Shown here: piece after piece, positions 11,773-18,994 of the stretch | Numbering within the stretch: position 1 is the stretch's first letter | How the letters are laid out: every line of letters begins with the position of its first letter | Assembly: GCF_029543125.1 (NCBI RefSeq) | Contig: NZ_JARQWW010000002.1 | Coordinates: forward strand, 620,001-684,000 | Reading direction: 5' to 3' | DNA length: 64,000 nucleotides | Origin: Caulobacter segnis | GTDB lineage: Bacteria; Pseudomonadota; Alphaproteobacteria; Caulobacterales; Caulobacteraceae | Position numbers and translations under genes: made by a program | Notes under the pieces: generated by a model | Databases searched by the model: none | The model's input: only the letters and a program-made list of their open reading frames with translations | Told to the model about the DNA's origin: nothing

Positions 11773-11889
11773 TTAGATCGAGCGGACCAGGAACATGGCC
11801 GCCGACAGGGGCAGGCCCGACAGCAGGACGGCGGTGAGGGCCGTCATGGACAGACGGTCGAGAGTGTTCATGAAACGGGAGGCGGTCAT
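11773..11889 (-). CDS. Putative 38-residue single-pass membrane protein
   Basis: A short frame starting MTASRFMNTLDRLSM, with one hydrophobic helix (LTAVLLSGLPLSAAMFLV) and ending in RSI. The start at 11889 has AAAGGA eight to nine bases upstream; an ATG at 11898 lies directly on that motif and is less likely. Third codon positions are almost all G or C, as in real genes here. Two promoter-like pairs and three inverted repeats lie in the 180 bases upstream. No family recognised. It could be a regulatory micropeptide or membrane protein partner of the neighbouring DUF2975/HTH pair. Confidence 0.55.
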   Translation of the reverse strand: MTASRFMNTLDRLSMTALTAVLLSGLPLSAAMFLVRSI

Positions 11890-11917
11890 TTCGGTCATCC
11901 TTTGTGCGGCGCAACAT

Positions 11918-11938
11918 GAAACGGGACGGTCCCGTTTC
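11918..11938. promoter_or_regulatory. Perfect inverted repeat, TetR-operator-like
   Basis: Arms GAAACGGGAC (11918-11927) and GTCCCGTTTC (11929-11938) around a single G. The size and dyad form match operators of TetR-family repressors. It lies between the candidate promoter at 11972-12000 and the start of the small membrane protein, so binding could block transcription; alternatively the RNA could fold as an eight-pair stem with a five-base loop. The binder is unknown. Confidence 0.6.
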
Positions 11939-11971
11939 GTGAGGCCGTGATGGCCTCGTTTTCTGAAGCGC

Positions 11972-12000
11972 TACCTAGGATTTCACCGACTAACGATCAA
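11972..12000 (-). promoter_or_regulatory. Candidate promoter of the small membrane protein
   Basis: Read leftwards: TTGATC (12000-11995), 17 bases, TAGGTA (11977-11972). A second pair, TTGCGA (12035-12030), 17 bases, TCGATA (12012-12007), lies upstream and its -10 overlaps the inverted repeat at 12006-12022. Assigned from sequence only. Confidence 0.4.
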
Positions 12001-12005
12001 GGAAC

Positions 12006-12022
12006 ATATCGAAAAACGATAT
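12006..12022. promoter_or_regulatory. Inverted repeat ATATCG-N5-CGATAT (operator-like)
   Basis: A perfect dyad with arms at 12006-12011 and 12017-12022 and an AAAAA centre, in an AT-rich patch of an otherwise GC-rich region. It covers the -10 of one candidate promoter and lies five bases upstream of the -35 of another. The regulator is unknown. Confidence 0.55.
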
Positions 12023-12067
12023 TAAACCTTCGCAATGTTATGAACAGGTTGTAATGCAGCGCAGCAT

Positions 12068-12655
12068 TCACTCCTTGGGCGCGGACGCCGTCATCGACGG
12101 CCGGCTGCTGACCTGCTCGAACCAGGCCGTCAGGTGCGGCCGGCCTTCGCGCCAGTCGAGCACCTTGCGGAAGTCGAGATAGCCGAGCTGAGCCGCCACT
12201 GCGATCTCACCGATCTCGAAACGCCCGTCGAATTCGTCGTCCTCCAGGCTGTCGAGCGCCGCGAGGATGGCCGCGCGCTGGCGGGCGATCTGATCGGCGT
12301 GCTGCTCGGCGACCGGCCGCTTCTCCTGACCCACCACGCGCAGGGCCGCATCGCCGATGCCGTCGGCCAAGGCCTGGGCGGTCAGGGCGCGCCAGCGCTC
12401 CGGTCCGTTTGCGGGAAACAGCCGACCGCCGGCCAGGACGTCGAGATGCTCGCAGATCACTCGGCTGTCGAAGATGATCTCCCCGTCCCCGGTGACCAGG
12501 GTAGGCACTTTCGACAGGGGGTTTTGGCCGCGCAGGGTCTCGTCGGTCCACGGATCAACCGCCGCCAGCTGGATGCGGTCCTCCAATCCGAGTTCGATCA
12601 TGGCCACACGCACCTTGCGGGCGAAGGGCGAGGTGGGCGAGTAGAGCAGCTGCAT
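12068..12655 (-). CDS. Glutathione S-transferase family protein
   Basis: A 195-residue GST with the N-terminal thioredoxin-like fold ([24 protein letters not shown], the SPFARKV active-site region; [10 protein letters not shown] with the cis-proline; [11 protein letters not shown] binding the glutathione gamma-glutamyl group) and an all-helical C-terminal domain. Likely cytosolic glutathione conjugation or disulfide chemistry; the substrate is unknown. It is divergent from rdgB, with only 23 bases between the starts. Glutathione synthetase is encoded nearby at 16598-17542. Confidence 0.9.
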   Translation of the reverse strand: MQLLYSPTSPFARKVRVAMIELGLEDRIQLAAVDPWTDETLRGQNPLSKVPTLVTGDGEIIFDSRVICEHLDVLAGGRLFPANGPERWRALTAQALADGIGDAALRVVGQEKRPVAEQHADQIARQRAAILAALDSLEDDEFDGRFEIGEIAVAAQLGYLDFRKVLDWREGRPHLTAWFEQVSSRPSMTASAPKE

Positions 12656-12678
12656 CGAAGCAATCCTGGAGACCGGCC

Positions 12679-13281
12679 ATGACCCTGACCCTCGCCCCCG
12701 GACTTAAGATCGTGGCGGCCACGCACAACCCAGGAAAAGCCAAGGAGCTGGCAGCCCTTCTGGAAGGGCGGTTCGAGATCGTCACCGCCGGGTCGCTGAA
12801 CCTGCCCGAGCCGGACGAGACGGAAAGCACCTTCGTGGGCAACGCCCTGCTCAAGGCGCGGCACGCCGCCGAGCTGTCGGGCCTGATCGCCATCGCCGAC
12901 GATTCCGGCCTGTCGGTCACCGCCCTGGACGGGGCGCCGGGCATCTTCTCCGCCCGCTGGGCCGGCCCGACCAAGGACTTCACCCTGGCCATGAAAAAGG
13001 TCGAGGAGCGGATCGAGGAGACGGGATCGAAGGACCGCAGCGCCTGGTTCACCAGCGCCCTGGCCGTCTGTTGGCCGGACGGCGGCCCGGCCGTGGTGGT
13101 CGAGGGCCGCGTCGACGGGACGCTGGTCTTCCCGCCGCGCGGCGACAAGGGTTTCGGCTATGATCCGATCTTCGTCCCCGAAGGCCGCGACCTGACCTTC
13201 GGCGAGATGGAGCAAGCGGCCAAGGAGGCGATCAGCCACCGCACCCGCGCCTTTGAAAAGCTGAAAGCCGCCCTGTTTTGA
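12679..13281 (+). CDS. rdgB: RdgB/HAM1 family non-canonical purine NTP pyrophosphatase
   Basis: Hydrolyses ITP, dITP and XTP to keep damaged purines out of nucleic acids. The 200-residue protein has the family signature: [11 protein letters not shown] near the N-terminus, [24 protein letters not shown] in the middle, [12 protein letters not shown] and a C-terminal [10 protein letters not shown]. First gene of a rightward series rdgB-hemW-rsmI-yraN-SirB1-like-gshB; its TGA overlaps the TTG start of hemW by one codon step (TTGA). Confidence 0.97.
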   Translation: MTLTLAPGLKIVAATHNPGKAKELAALLEGRFEIVTAGSLNLPEPDETESTFVGNALLKARHAAELSGLIAIADDSGLSVTALDGAPGIFSARWAGPTKDFTLAMKKVEERIEETGSKDRSAWFTSALAVCWPDGGPAVVVEGRVDGTLVFPPRGDKGFGYDPIFVPEGRDLTFGEMEQAAKEAISHRTRAFEKLKAALF

Positions 13282-14420
13282 GCCTGCCGCTCGCCGTCTA
13301 TGTCCACTGGCCCTATTGCGCGAAGGTCTGCCCCTATTGCGACTTCAACGTCGTGCGCGACCGGGGGCGGACGGACGAGCAGGCGGCCCTGGCGGCGGCG
13401 ATCATCGACGACCTCAAAGGCTGGCGTGCGGCGACGGGCCCGCGCCGCCTGACCTCGATCTTCCTGGGCGGCGGCACCCCGTCCCTGATGGACCCGGCGG
13501 CCGCGGCGCGGGTGATCGAGACCGCGAAGAGCCTGTGGGAGGCCGAGCCGGACCTGGAGATCAGCCTGGAGGCCAACCCCACCGACGCGGAGGCGGACCG
13601 GTTCGAGGCCTTCGCCCAGGGCGGCGTGACCAGGCTGTCGCTTGGCGTGCAGGCGTTGAATGACGCGGCCCTGGCGTTTCTGGGCCGCAATCATGACGCC
13701 GACACCGCTCGCCGGGCGGCGCGCAAGGCGGCGGCGACCTTCCCCCGCCTGTCCATGGACATGATCTACGCCCGCCCCGACCAGACGCCGGAGAGATGGG
13801 TGGAAGAGCTGAAGGAGGCCCTCGACTTTGGGCCGGAGCACGTCTCGCCCTACCAGCTGACCATCGAGGCCGGCACCGCCTTCGACCGCGCGGTGGGACG
13901 CGGGAGGTTCACTCCGCCCGACGAGAACCTGGCCGCCGCCCTGTTCGAAACGACCCAGAGCGTGCTCGAGGCCGCCGGCTTCGACGCCTATGAGGTCTCC
14001 AACCACGCCCGGGGCGAGGCGGCGCGGTCACGGCACAACCTTGCCTACTGGCGCGGCTACGACTACGCCGGGGTCGGACCCGGCGCCCATGGCCGGCTGA
14101 CTCGGAACGGCGGCCGCCTCGCCACCGCCGCCGAACGGCGCATCGGCGACTACATCGAACGGGTCGGACGCGAGGGAACGGGTTTCGAGCCGGAGCCCCT
14201 GACCGCCCTGGAGGCGGCGGAGGAACGGCTGCTCATGGGCCTGCGCATCGACGCCGGGGTGAGCTTCGAGGAGGTCGCGCCCCTTGGTCTGACGCCCGAC
14301 CACACGATTATCCGCGACCTGACCGCCGAAGGGCTGCTGGTCGAGGACCGGGCGCGCCTGCGCGCCACCCGCCAGGGCCGCCTGGTGCTGGACTCCCTCA
14401 CCGCCGCCCTGATCGTCTGA
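13278..14420 (+). CDS. hemW: Radical SAM heme chaperone HemW
   Basis: HemN-like radical SAM protein that binds heme and is thought to deliver it to target proteins; not a coproporphyrinogen oxidase. The 380-residue sequence has [11 protein letters not shown] (Cx3Cx2C cluster ligands followed by the DF of HemW), [17 protein letters not shown] and the C-terminal HemN domain ([20 protein letters not shown], then ERLLMGLRI). The start is TTG at 13278, overlapping the rdgB stop. The missing extra Cys after the cluster motif supports HemW over HemN. Confidence 0.93.
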   Translation: MSLPLAVYVHWPYCAKVCPYCDFNVVRDRGRTDEQAALAAAIIDDLKGWRAATGPRRLTSIFLGGGTPSLMDPAAAARVIETAKSLWEAEPDLEISLEANPTDAEADRFEAFAQGGVTRLSLGVQALNDAALAFLGRNHDADTARRAARKAAATFPRLSMDMIYARPDQTPERWVEELKEALDFGPEHVSPYQLTIEAGTAFDRAVGRGRFTPPDENLAAALFETTQSVLEAAGFDAYEVSNHARGEAARSRHNLAYWRGYDYAGVGPGAHGRLTRNGGRLATAAERRIGDYIERVGREGTGFEPEPLTALEAAEERLLMGLRIDAGVSFEEVAPLGLTPDHTIIRDLTAEGLLVEDRARLRATRQGRLVLDSLTAALIV

Positions 14421-14458
14421 CTTTGGCCGTCCCGGCGTAACCTGTTATGCGGAGGCCG

Positions 14459-15328
14459 ATGGCTCAGCACCCGCCCCCGCCCGCCCTGTCGACCGCCCCG
14501 CTCGCGCCAGGCCTCTATGTGGTCGCGACGCCGATCGGCAACCTGCGCGACATCACCCTGCGGGCCCTGGACGTGCTGAACGCCGCCGATCTGGTGCTGG
14601 CCGAGGACACCCGGGTCACCGGCAAGCTGCTGTCGGCCTACAACCTGTCCAAGCGCATGGAGCGCTATGACGAGCACGCCGCCGAACGCGCGCGGCCCAA
14701 GGTCATGGCGGCGCTCGAAGGCGGCGGCCGGGTGGCCCTGGTGTCGGACGCCGGCACCCCCCTGGTCTCCGACCCCGGCTATCGGCTGGTCAAGGAGGTG
14801 GTCGAGGCCGGCCATCAGGTCTATCCGATCCCTGGCGCATCGGCGGCCCTGGCGGCCCTGACCCTGGGCGGCCTGCCCACCGACCGCTTCCTGTTCGCCG
14901 GCTTCGCTCCGCCCAAGAGCGCGGCGCGGCGCACCTTCCTCAGCGAGTTCGCCCCGGTGCGGGCGACCCTGATCTTCTACGAGAGCGGTCCACGCCTGGC
15001 CGACAGTCTGGCCGACATGGCCGCCGTGTTCGGCGGCGACCGCCCAGCCGCCGTGGCCCGCGAGATCACCAAGCTGCACGAGACCTGCATCCGCGGGACC
15101 CTGGCCGAACTGGCCGCCGATCCGAAGCTGGACAGTCCCAAGGGAGAGATCGTCGTCCTGGTCGGCCCCGGCGAGGAGAAGGCCGCCACGGCGGAGGACG
15201 CCGACACCGCCCTGGCCGAGGCCCTGACCCGCATGGGCCCGGCCGACGCCGCTTCGGAAGTGGCCAAGGCCCTGGGCCTGCCCCGCCGCGAACTCTATCG
15301 CCGCGCCCTCGACCTGAAGGGCGCCTGA
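14459..15328 (+). CDS. rsmI: 16S rRNA (cytidine1402-2'-O)-methyltransferase RsmI
   Basis: SAM-dependent tetrapyrrole-methylase-fold enzyme that 2'-O-methylates C1402 of 16S rRNA. Motifs: [62 protein letters not shown] and [16 protein letters not shown] prefer ATG 14459 because GGAGG precedes it, though the spacing is short; ATG 14447 is four codons upstream in frame and has no ribosome site. The next gene begins one base after the stop, so translation with yraN is probably coupled. Confidence 0.95.
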   Translation: MAQHPPPPALSTAPLAPGLYVVATPIGNLRDITLRALDVLNAADLVLAEDTRVTGKLLSAYNLSKRMERYDEHAAERARPKVMAALEGGGRVALVSDAGTPLVSDPGYRLVKEVVEAGHQVYPIPGASAALAALTLGGLPTDRFLFAGFAPPKSAARRTFLSEFAPVRATLIFYESGPRLADSLADMAAVFGGDRPAAVAREITKLHETCIRGTLAELAADPKLDSPKGEIVVLVGPGEEKAATAEDADTALAEALTRMGPADAASEVAKALGLPRRELYRRALDLKGA

Positions 15329-15329
15329 G

Positions 15330-15704
15330 ATGAGCCAGGTCCGCTCCGCACGCGGCGCGGCCGCGAGGCTTTGCGGCCGTCGGGGCGAGGCCCGGGCGGC
15401 GGCGTGGCTGATGCTCAAGGGCTATCGCATCCTCGGATTCCGCCTGGCCACCCCCATGGCGAAGATCGACCTGCTGGCCTTGCGCGGCAAGCTCCTGTCG
15501 GTGGTGGAGGTCCAACAGCGCCGCACCCTCGAAGAAGCGCTGGAGGCGGTGCGGACGGATCAGCGGGAACGCCTGCGGCGCGCGGGCGCTCATATAGCCG
15601 CGATGCGGCCCGCATTGAGTAATGTCGCGGTCCGCCTGGATCTGATCGCTCTCGCGCCCGGCCGCGCACCGCGTCATATTCCCGACGCTTGGGCCGGCGC
15701 GTAG
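15330..15704 (+). CDS. YraN/UPF0102 family protein with altered nuclease motif
   Basis: A 124-residue member of the UPF0102 family, which has a restriction-endonuclease-like fold and is usually encoded next to rsmI, as here. The family core is a G-E-I-D-L-I segment followed by F/V-V-E-V-K. Here these read AKIDLLA (residues 44-50) and VVEVQQR (58-64): Asp47 and Glu60 remain, but the Glu after Gly is Lys45 and the catalytic-type Lys is Gln62. The rest (GRRGEARAAAWLMLKGYRIL, RLDLIAL) fits. It may have lost nuclease activity; its cellular function is not settled. Confidence 0.85.
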   Translation: MSQVRSARGAAARLCGRRGEARAAAWLMLKGYRILGFRLATPMAKIDLLALRGKLLSVVEVQQRRTLEEALEAVRTDQRERLRRAGAHIAAMRPALSNVAVRLDLIALAPGRAPRHIPDAWAGA

Positions 15705-15727
15705 AGACTGGCCGGAGGGGGATCGTT

Positions 15728-16543
15728 TTGGACCGCCAGGAAGCGGAAGAGCTGCTGAACGCCGCCGGGCGCGCCGGGGACGCGGATTTTCCGTTGTTCG
15801 AGGCGGCGCTCGCCTGCGCCGTGCATGACGATCCGTCCCGCGACCCGCAGATCGCCCGCAACCTGGCTGAAGAGGCGGTGATCCGCGTCCGGGAGCGCCT
15901 GGAGCTCGAAAGCCCGGAGGAGGCCATCGCGGAGGCCCTCTCTGGTGACCTGCGTCTGTCCGGCGACCTGATCACCTACGACAACCCCGACAACGCCGAC
16001 ATCATTTCGGTGGCCGACCGCCGCAAGGGCCTGCCCGTGGCGCTGGGCATCTTCTACCTGCACGCCGCCCGCAAGACGGGACTGAACGTCCAGGGCGTCG
16101 ACTTCCCCGGCCACTTCCTGCTGCGCATCGAGACCGAGGAAGGGCCGCTGGCCCTGGATCCGTTCAGCGAGGGCCGCGTGGTCCTGCCGTCGGAGCTGAC
16201 CCGCCGCGCCCTGCGCACCGGGCTGACGCCGGACGTGGCCGCCAAGCTGGACGTGCTGATGGCCCCGGCCCCCGACCGCAACGTTTTGATCCGCCTGCAG
16301 AACAACATCTTCGCCCGCGCCCAGGCGGCGGGCGACTGGGCGCGGGCCGAGCGCTCCGCCTTGCGCCGCGCCCTGCTCGACCCCACCGACCACAGGCCCT
16401 GGCTGGACGTGGCCGCCGCCCGCGAGGGCCAAGGGGCCCTGGCCGGCGCGCTGCAGGCCCTGGCCCAGGCGCAGTTCCTCGACGGCGGCGCCGCCCTCGC
16501 CGCCCGCGCCCAGCGCGAACGCGTCCGGATGCGGCTGAACTAG
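15728..16543 (+). CDS. SirB1 family transglutaminase-like/TPR protein
   Basis: A 271-residue protein. The N-terminal two thirds carry the SirB1 transglutaminase-like core (ADRRKGLPVALGIFYLHAARKTGL, then VDFPGHFLLRIE and LALDPFSEGR), and the C-terminus resembles a TPR-like helical segment (LQNNIFARAQAAGDWARAERSALRRALLDP). The usual catalytic Cys is not obvious in the visible motif, so it is probably non-enzymatic. The start is TTG at 15728 with GGAGGGGG seven bases upstream; an ATG at 15689 lies inside yraN. Role unknown; part of the rdgB-gshB gene series. Confidence 0.85.
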   Translation: MDRQEAEELLNAAGRAGDADFPLFEAALACAVHDDPSRDPQIARNLAEEAVIRVRERLELESPEEAIAEALSGDLRLSGDLITYDNPDNADIISVADRRKGLPVALGIFYLHAARKTGLNVQGVDFPGHFLLRIETEEGPLALDPFSEGRVVLPSELTRRALRTGLTPDVAAKLDVLMAPAPDRNVLIRLQNNIFARAQAAGDWARAERSALRRALLDPTDHRPWLDVAAAREGQGALAGALQALAQAQFLDGGAALAARAQRERVRMRLN

Positions 16544-16597
16544 GCTTTTGCGGCGGCAACGCCTATCTGATCGGCCAAGGTCGATTGAGGAGCCGTC

Positions 16598-17542
16598 ATG
16601 TCCCTGCGCGTCGCCGTCCAGATGGACCCCATCCATGGGGTCAACATCGAGTCCGACACCACTTTCCTGATGATGTTGACGGCGCAGGAGCGCGGCCACT
16701 CGCTCTGGTTCTACACCCCCGACCGGCTCAGCCTGGAGGACGGCCGGGTGTTCGCCCGCGCCCAGAAGCTCGAGGTGAAGACAGCCCAGGGCGAGCACGC
16801 CAAGCTGGGGCCCGTGGAGGTCCTCGATCTCGCCGAGGACGTGGACGTGATCCTGATGCGCCAGGATCCGCCCTTCGACATGCACTACATCACCGCCACC
16901 CACATGCTGGAGCGCGTGCATCCCAAGACCCTCGTGGTCAACAATCCGGTCGAGGTGCGCAACGCCCCCGAGAAGCTGTTCGTCACCACCTTCCCCGGCG
17001 TTCAGCCGCCGACCCTGATCACCAGCGACCGCGAGTCGATCTACGACTTCCGCGCCCGTCACGGCGACGTGGTGCTGAAGCCGCTGCACGGCCTGGGCGG
17101 CCTGGGCGTGGTCCGCCTGCGCCCCGATGATCCCAACCTCGACGCCCTGCTGGAGCTGCATGGCATGGCCAGCCGCGACCAGGTGGTGATCCAGAAGTTC
17201 GTCCCGGCGGTGAGCAAGGGCGACAAGCGCATCCTGCTGATCGACGGCGAGCCCGTGGGCGGCATCAACCGCGTCCCGGCCGAGGGCCAGGTGCGCTCCA
17301 ACCTCGCCCGGGGCGGCACGGCTCACCCGTTCGAGCTGACCGCCCGCGACAAGGAACTGTGCGCCATCATCGGGCCGGAGTTGAAGGCGCGCGGCCTGCT
17401 GTTCGTCGGCATCGACGTGATCGGCGACTACATGACCGAGATCAACGTCACCTCCCCCACCGGCGCCCAGCAACTGAAGCGCTTCACCGGGATCGACGCC
17501 ACCGCCGCCCTGTTCGAACGGATCGAAGCCCTGGCGATTTGA
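16598..17542 (+). CDS. gshB: Glutathione synthetase
   Basis: ATP-grasp ligase that joins gamma-glutamylcysteine and glycine to make glutathione. The 314-residue protein opens [22 protein letters not shown] and has [31 protein letters not shown], the ATP-binding [16 protein letters not shown] loop, and [20 protein letters not shown]. Usual length for the bacterial enzyme. Last intact gene of the rightward series from rdgB; the sequence downstream is decayed. Confidence 0.97.
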   Translation: MSLRVAVQMDPIHGVNIESDTTFLMMLTAQERGHSLWFYTPDRLSLEDGRVFARAQKLEVKTAQGEHAKLGPVEVLDLAEDVDVILMRQDPPFDMHYITATHMLERVHPKTLVVNNPVEVRNAPEKLFVTTFPGVQPPTLITSDRESIYDFRARHGDVVLKPLHGLGGLGVVRLRPDDPNLDALLELHGMASRDQVVIQKFVPAVSKGDKRILLIDGEPVGGINRVPAEGQVRSNLARGGTAHPFELTARDKELCAIIGPELKARGLLFVGIDVIGDYMTEINVTSPTGAQQLKRFTGIDATAALFERIEALAI

Positions 17543-17639
17543 CCAACAGCGTCGCCCCGACTATGCTTCATATGTGAAGGGTGACACTTCGCCCACTGCT
17601 GTTGTGGGTGAAATTGTCCTGGTTCGACTTCTCCAGTTC

Positions 17640-17984
17640 ATGCCGCTCTCGGTGAAAAGCCACGCGTTCAGGAACGGCTTCCGTCGTTCTTGGCGACTTC
17701 ATCTCCCTCCAGGCGTCGCCGGGCCTCGCCGTCATCAAGGTCGGCGGCCTGACGATGCACGCCGGACCTGACGGCGCGTTCGTGGATTTCGGCGCGCCGG
17801 CCTTCTCGTTCGAGGACGCCATGCGTTTGGCCGCAGAGGTCGCGCCCGGGGGTCCGAGGTCGTCTTCCATTGGGGCGGCGAGTCCTATGCCTTCATGAAG
17901 GACGGCGATGCGCCTGCCGTGAGCCTCGTGGGGATGGCCCATATGCCGCTCATGGTGGCGCCGGAGGAAGCGGCGCCAGTTTAA
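17640..17984 (+). pseudogene. Frameshifted gene of unknown family
   Basis: Coding-like sequence with strongly GC-rich third positions, but split over two frames. From ATG 17640 (MPLSVKSHAFRNGF) the frame must change near 17681, where one extra base is present, to read VVLGDFISLQASPGLAV and on to RLAAEVAPG; a one-base loss in the G5 run at 17848-17852 returns to the first frame to give SEVVFHWGGESYAFMKD, ending VAPEEAAPV at TAA 17984. The joined product would be about 114 residues. I do not recognise the family. Either a pseudogene or two indel errors in the assembly; the bases from 17543 to 17640 show no coding signal. Confidence 0.5.
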
Positions 17985-17997
17985 GTGTGAAGGCTAG

Positions 17998-18390
17998 ATG
18001 ACTGATCGCCTTCATTTTCTTTCTTGGTTCCCCATCTGTTCGCGATCCGACCCGAACGTCCGTTATCACCTGTGGATAACTTCCGCCCGCGTGGCGAAGG
18101 CGCGCCGTTTTCAGGTGGAACGCGCCGCCAAGGCCGGTCCCGGCGCGGCGACGCTGAACGCCCGCGCCGAGGGACGTTTTCTTGAGGAGGCCGCGGCCAT
18201 GGACCAGACTGGCCATACGCTTCTGACCCGCGCCGCCGAAGCTGCCGGCCTGACCGCGCGGGGTTGGACCCGAACTCTGCGCCTGGCGCGGGCCACCGCC
18301 GACCTGGATGGGTCGGACCAGGTCCGGCGCGTCCATGTGGCCGAGGCCGTGGTCTATCGCCGCGTGGGGACCCTGGAGCCCACCGCCTGA
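17998..18390 (+). pseudogene. comM: 3' remnant of comM (Mg-chelatase-like AAA ATPase), C-terminal domain only
   Basis: The last about 100 residues match the C-terminal domain of ComM/YifB proteins: SARVAKARRFQVERA, LNARAEGRFLEE, HTLLTRAAEAAGLTARGWTRTLRLARATADLDGSDQVRRVHVAEAVVYRR. A full protein is about 500 residues; the AAA ATPase core and N-terminal Lon-like domain are missing. The frame opens at ATG 17998, but residues 1-28 do not look like ComM and their codon use is atypical, so the join is near 18085. ComM is a branch-migration helicase in natural transformation. Expression of the remnant is doubtful. Confidence 0.75.
18071..18079 (-). promoter_or_regulatory. DnaA-box consensus match
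   Basis: TGTGGATAA on this strand is TTATCCACA on the other, a perfect match to the DnaA box. It lies alone in the AT-richer junction just before the comM remnant. One such match in 64 kb can arise by chance, and there is no box cluster or AT-rich unwinding element, so it does not mark an origin. Confidence 0.35.
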
Positions 18391-18394
18391 CCCC

Positions 18395-18838
18395 CTACTT
18401 GGCTGGAGTCTTGGCCTCGCCCATGAAGGTCTTGTTGACGATCAGCCAGCGACCGTCGACCTGCAGCAGGGACATGTAGTCGGTGTAGCGGACGGTCGGA
18501 TAGTCGAGGACGATCTTCGCCACGCCCGCCCCGCCGACCACATCGATGCTTTCGATCCAGCGCTTGCGTTGGGCCTCGTCCGCCGAGGCGCGGCCCGAGC
18601 CGGCGCGCACCGCATAGGCGGCGGCCGTCTCGCGGAACACCTGGCCGTTGCGGATGCCGAACAGCTCCGCCTCCGGATGGAAGGCGCGCGCGAAAGCCTC
18701 ACGGCTGCCGGTGCGATGGCCTTCCAGATAGCTCTCCAGCGGCGCCAGGATGGCGGGATCGACCTTGTCGGGCGCAGCGGCGAAGGCCGCGCCCGTCATC
18801 GACACCAGACCCGCCCCCGCGGCCAGAAGCACCTTCAT
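18395..18838 (-). CDS. Exported lumazine-binding-like (NTF2-fold) protein
   Basis: A 147-residue protein with a signal peptide (MKVLLAAGAGLVSMTGAAFA) and a domain resembling the putative lumazine-binding/NTF2-like family: LESYLEGHRTGSREAFARAFHPEAELFGIRNG, then IDVVGGAGVAKIVLDY and YTDYMSLLQVDGRWLIVNKTF. No catalytic residues can be assigned and the ligand is unknown; likely periplasmic. The start at 18838 is the first residue of the signal peptide. It ends four bases from the comM remnant, and its promoter must lie in the 156-base gap shared with the kinase gene. Confidence 0.82.
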   Translation of the reverse strand: MKVLLAAGAGLVSMTGAAFAAAPDKVDPAILAPLESYLEGHRTGSREAFARAFHPEAELFGIRNGQVFRETAAAYAVRAGSGRASADEAQRKRWIESIDVVGGAGVAKIVLDYPTVRYTDYMSLLQVDGRWLIVNKTFMGEAKTPAK

Positions 18839-18994
18839 GGTCAATCTCCACGTCCGTTTCGGCGCGGTGCTTACAGCCCAAAGCTCACGCTTCCAAAACA
18901 ACGTTCTGTAATGTTCGCCGCCGGGCGCCTGCGACATTCTGAAACAAGCGTGGCCCATACGGCCCGTTAAGAGGCCGGCCCTTATGGTGCGCGG

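Noticed and set aside
11645-11917. Open frame of 90 codons on the minus strand upstream of the DUF2975 gene
   Set aside because: Arg/Pro-rich composition, frame overlaps the better-supported small membrane protein, and codon third positions are wrong for a real gene.
17998-18390. Reading this frame as a complete 130-residue gene
   Set aside because: Only the last about 100 residues match a family and they are the tail of a much larger protein; the first 28 residues have atypical codons.
18903-18916. GTTC-N6-GTTC resembling a LexA box before the ShkA-like gene
   Set aside because: The spacer is six bases; alphaproteobacterial LexA sites need seven.
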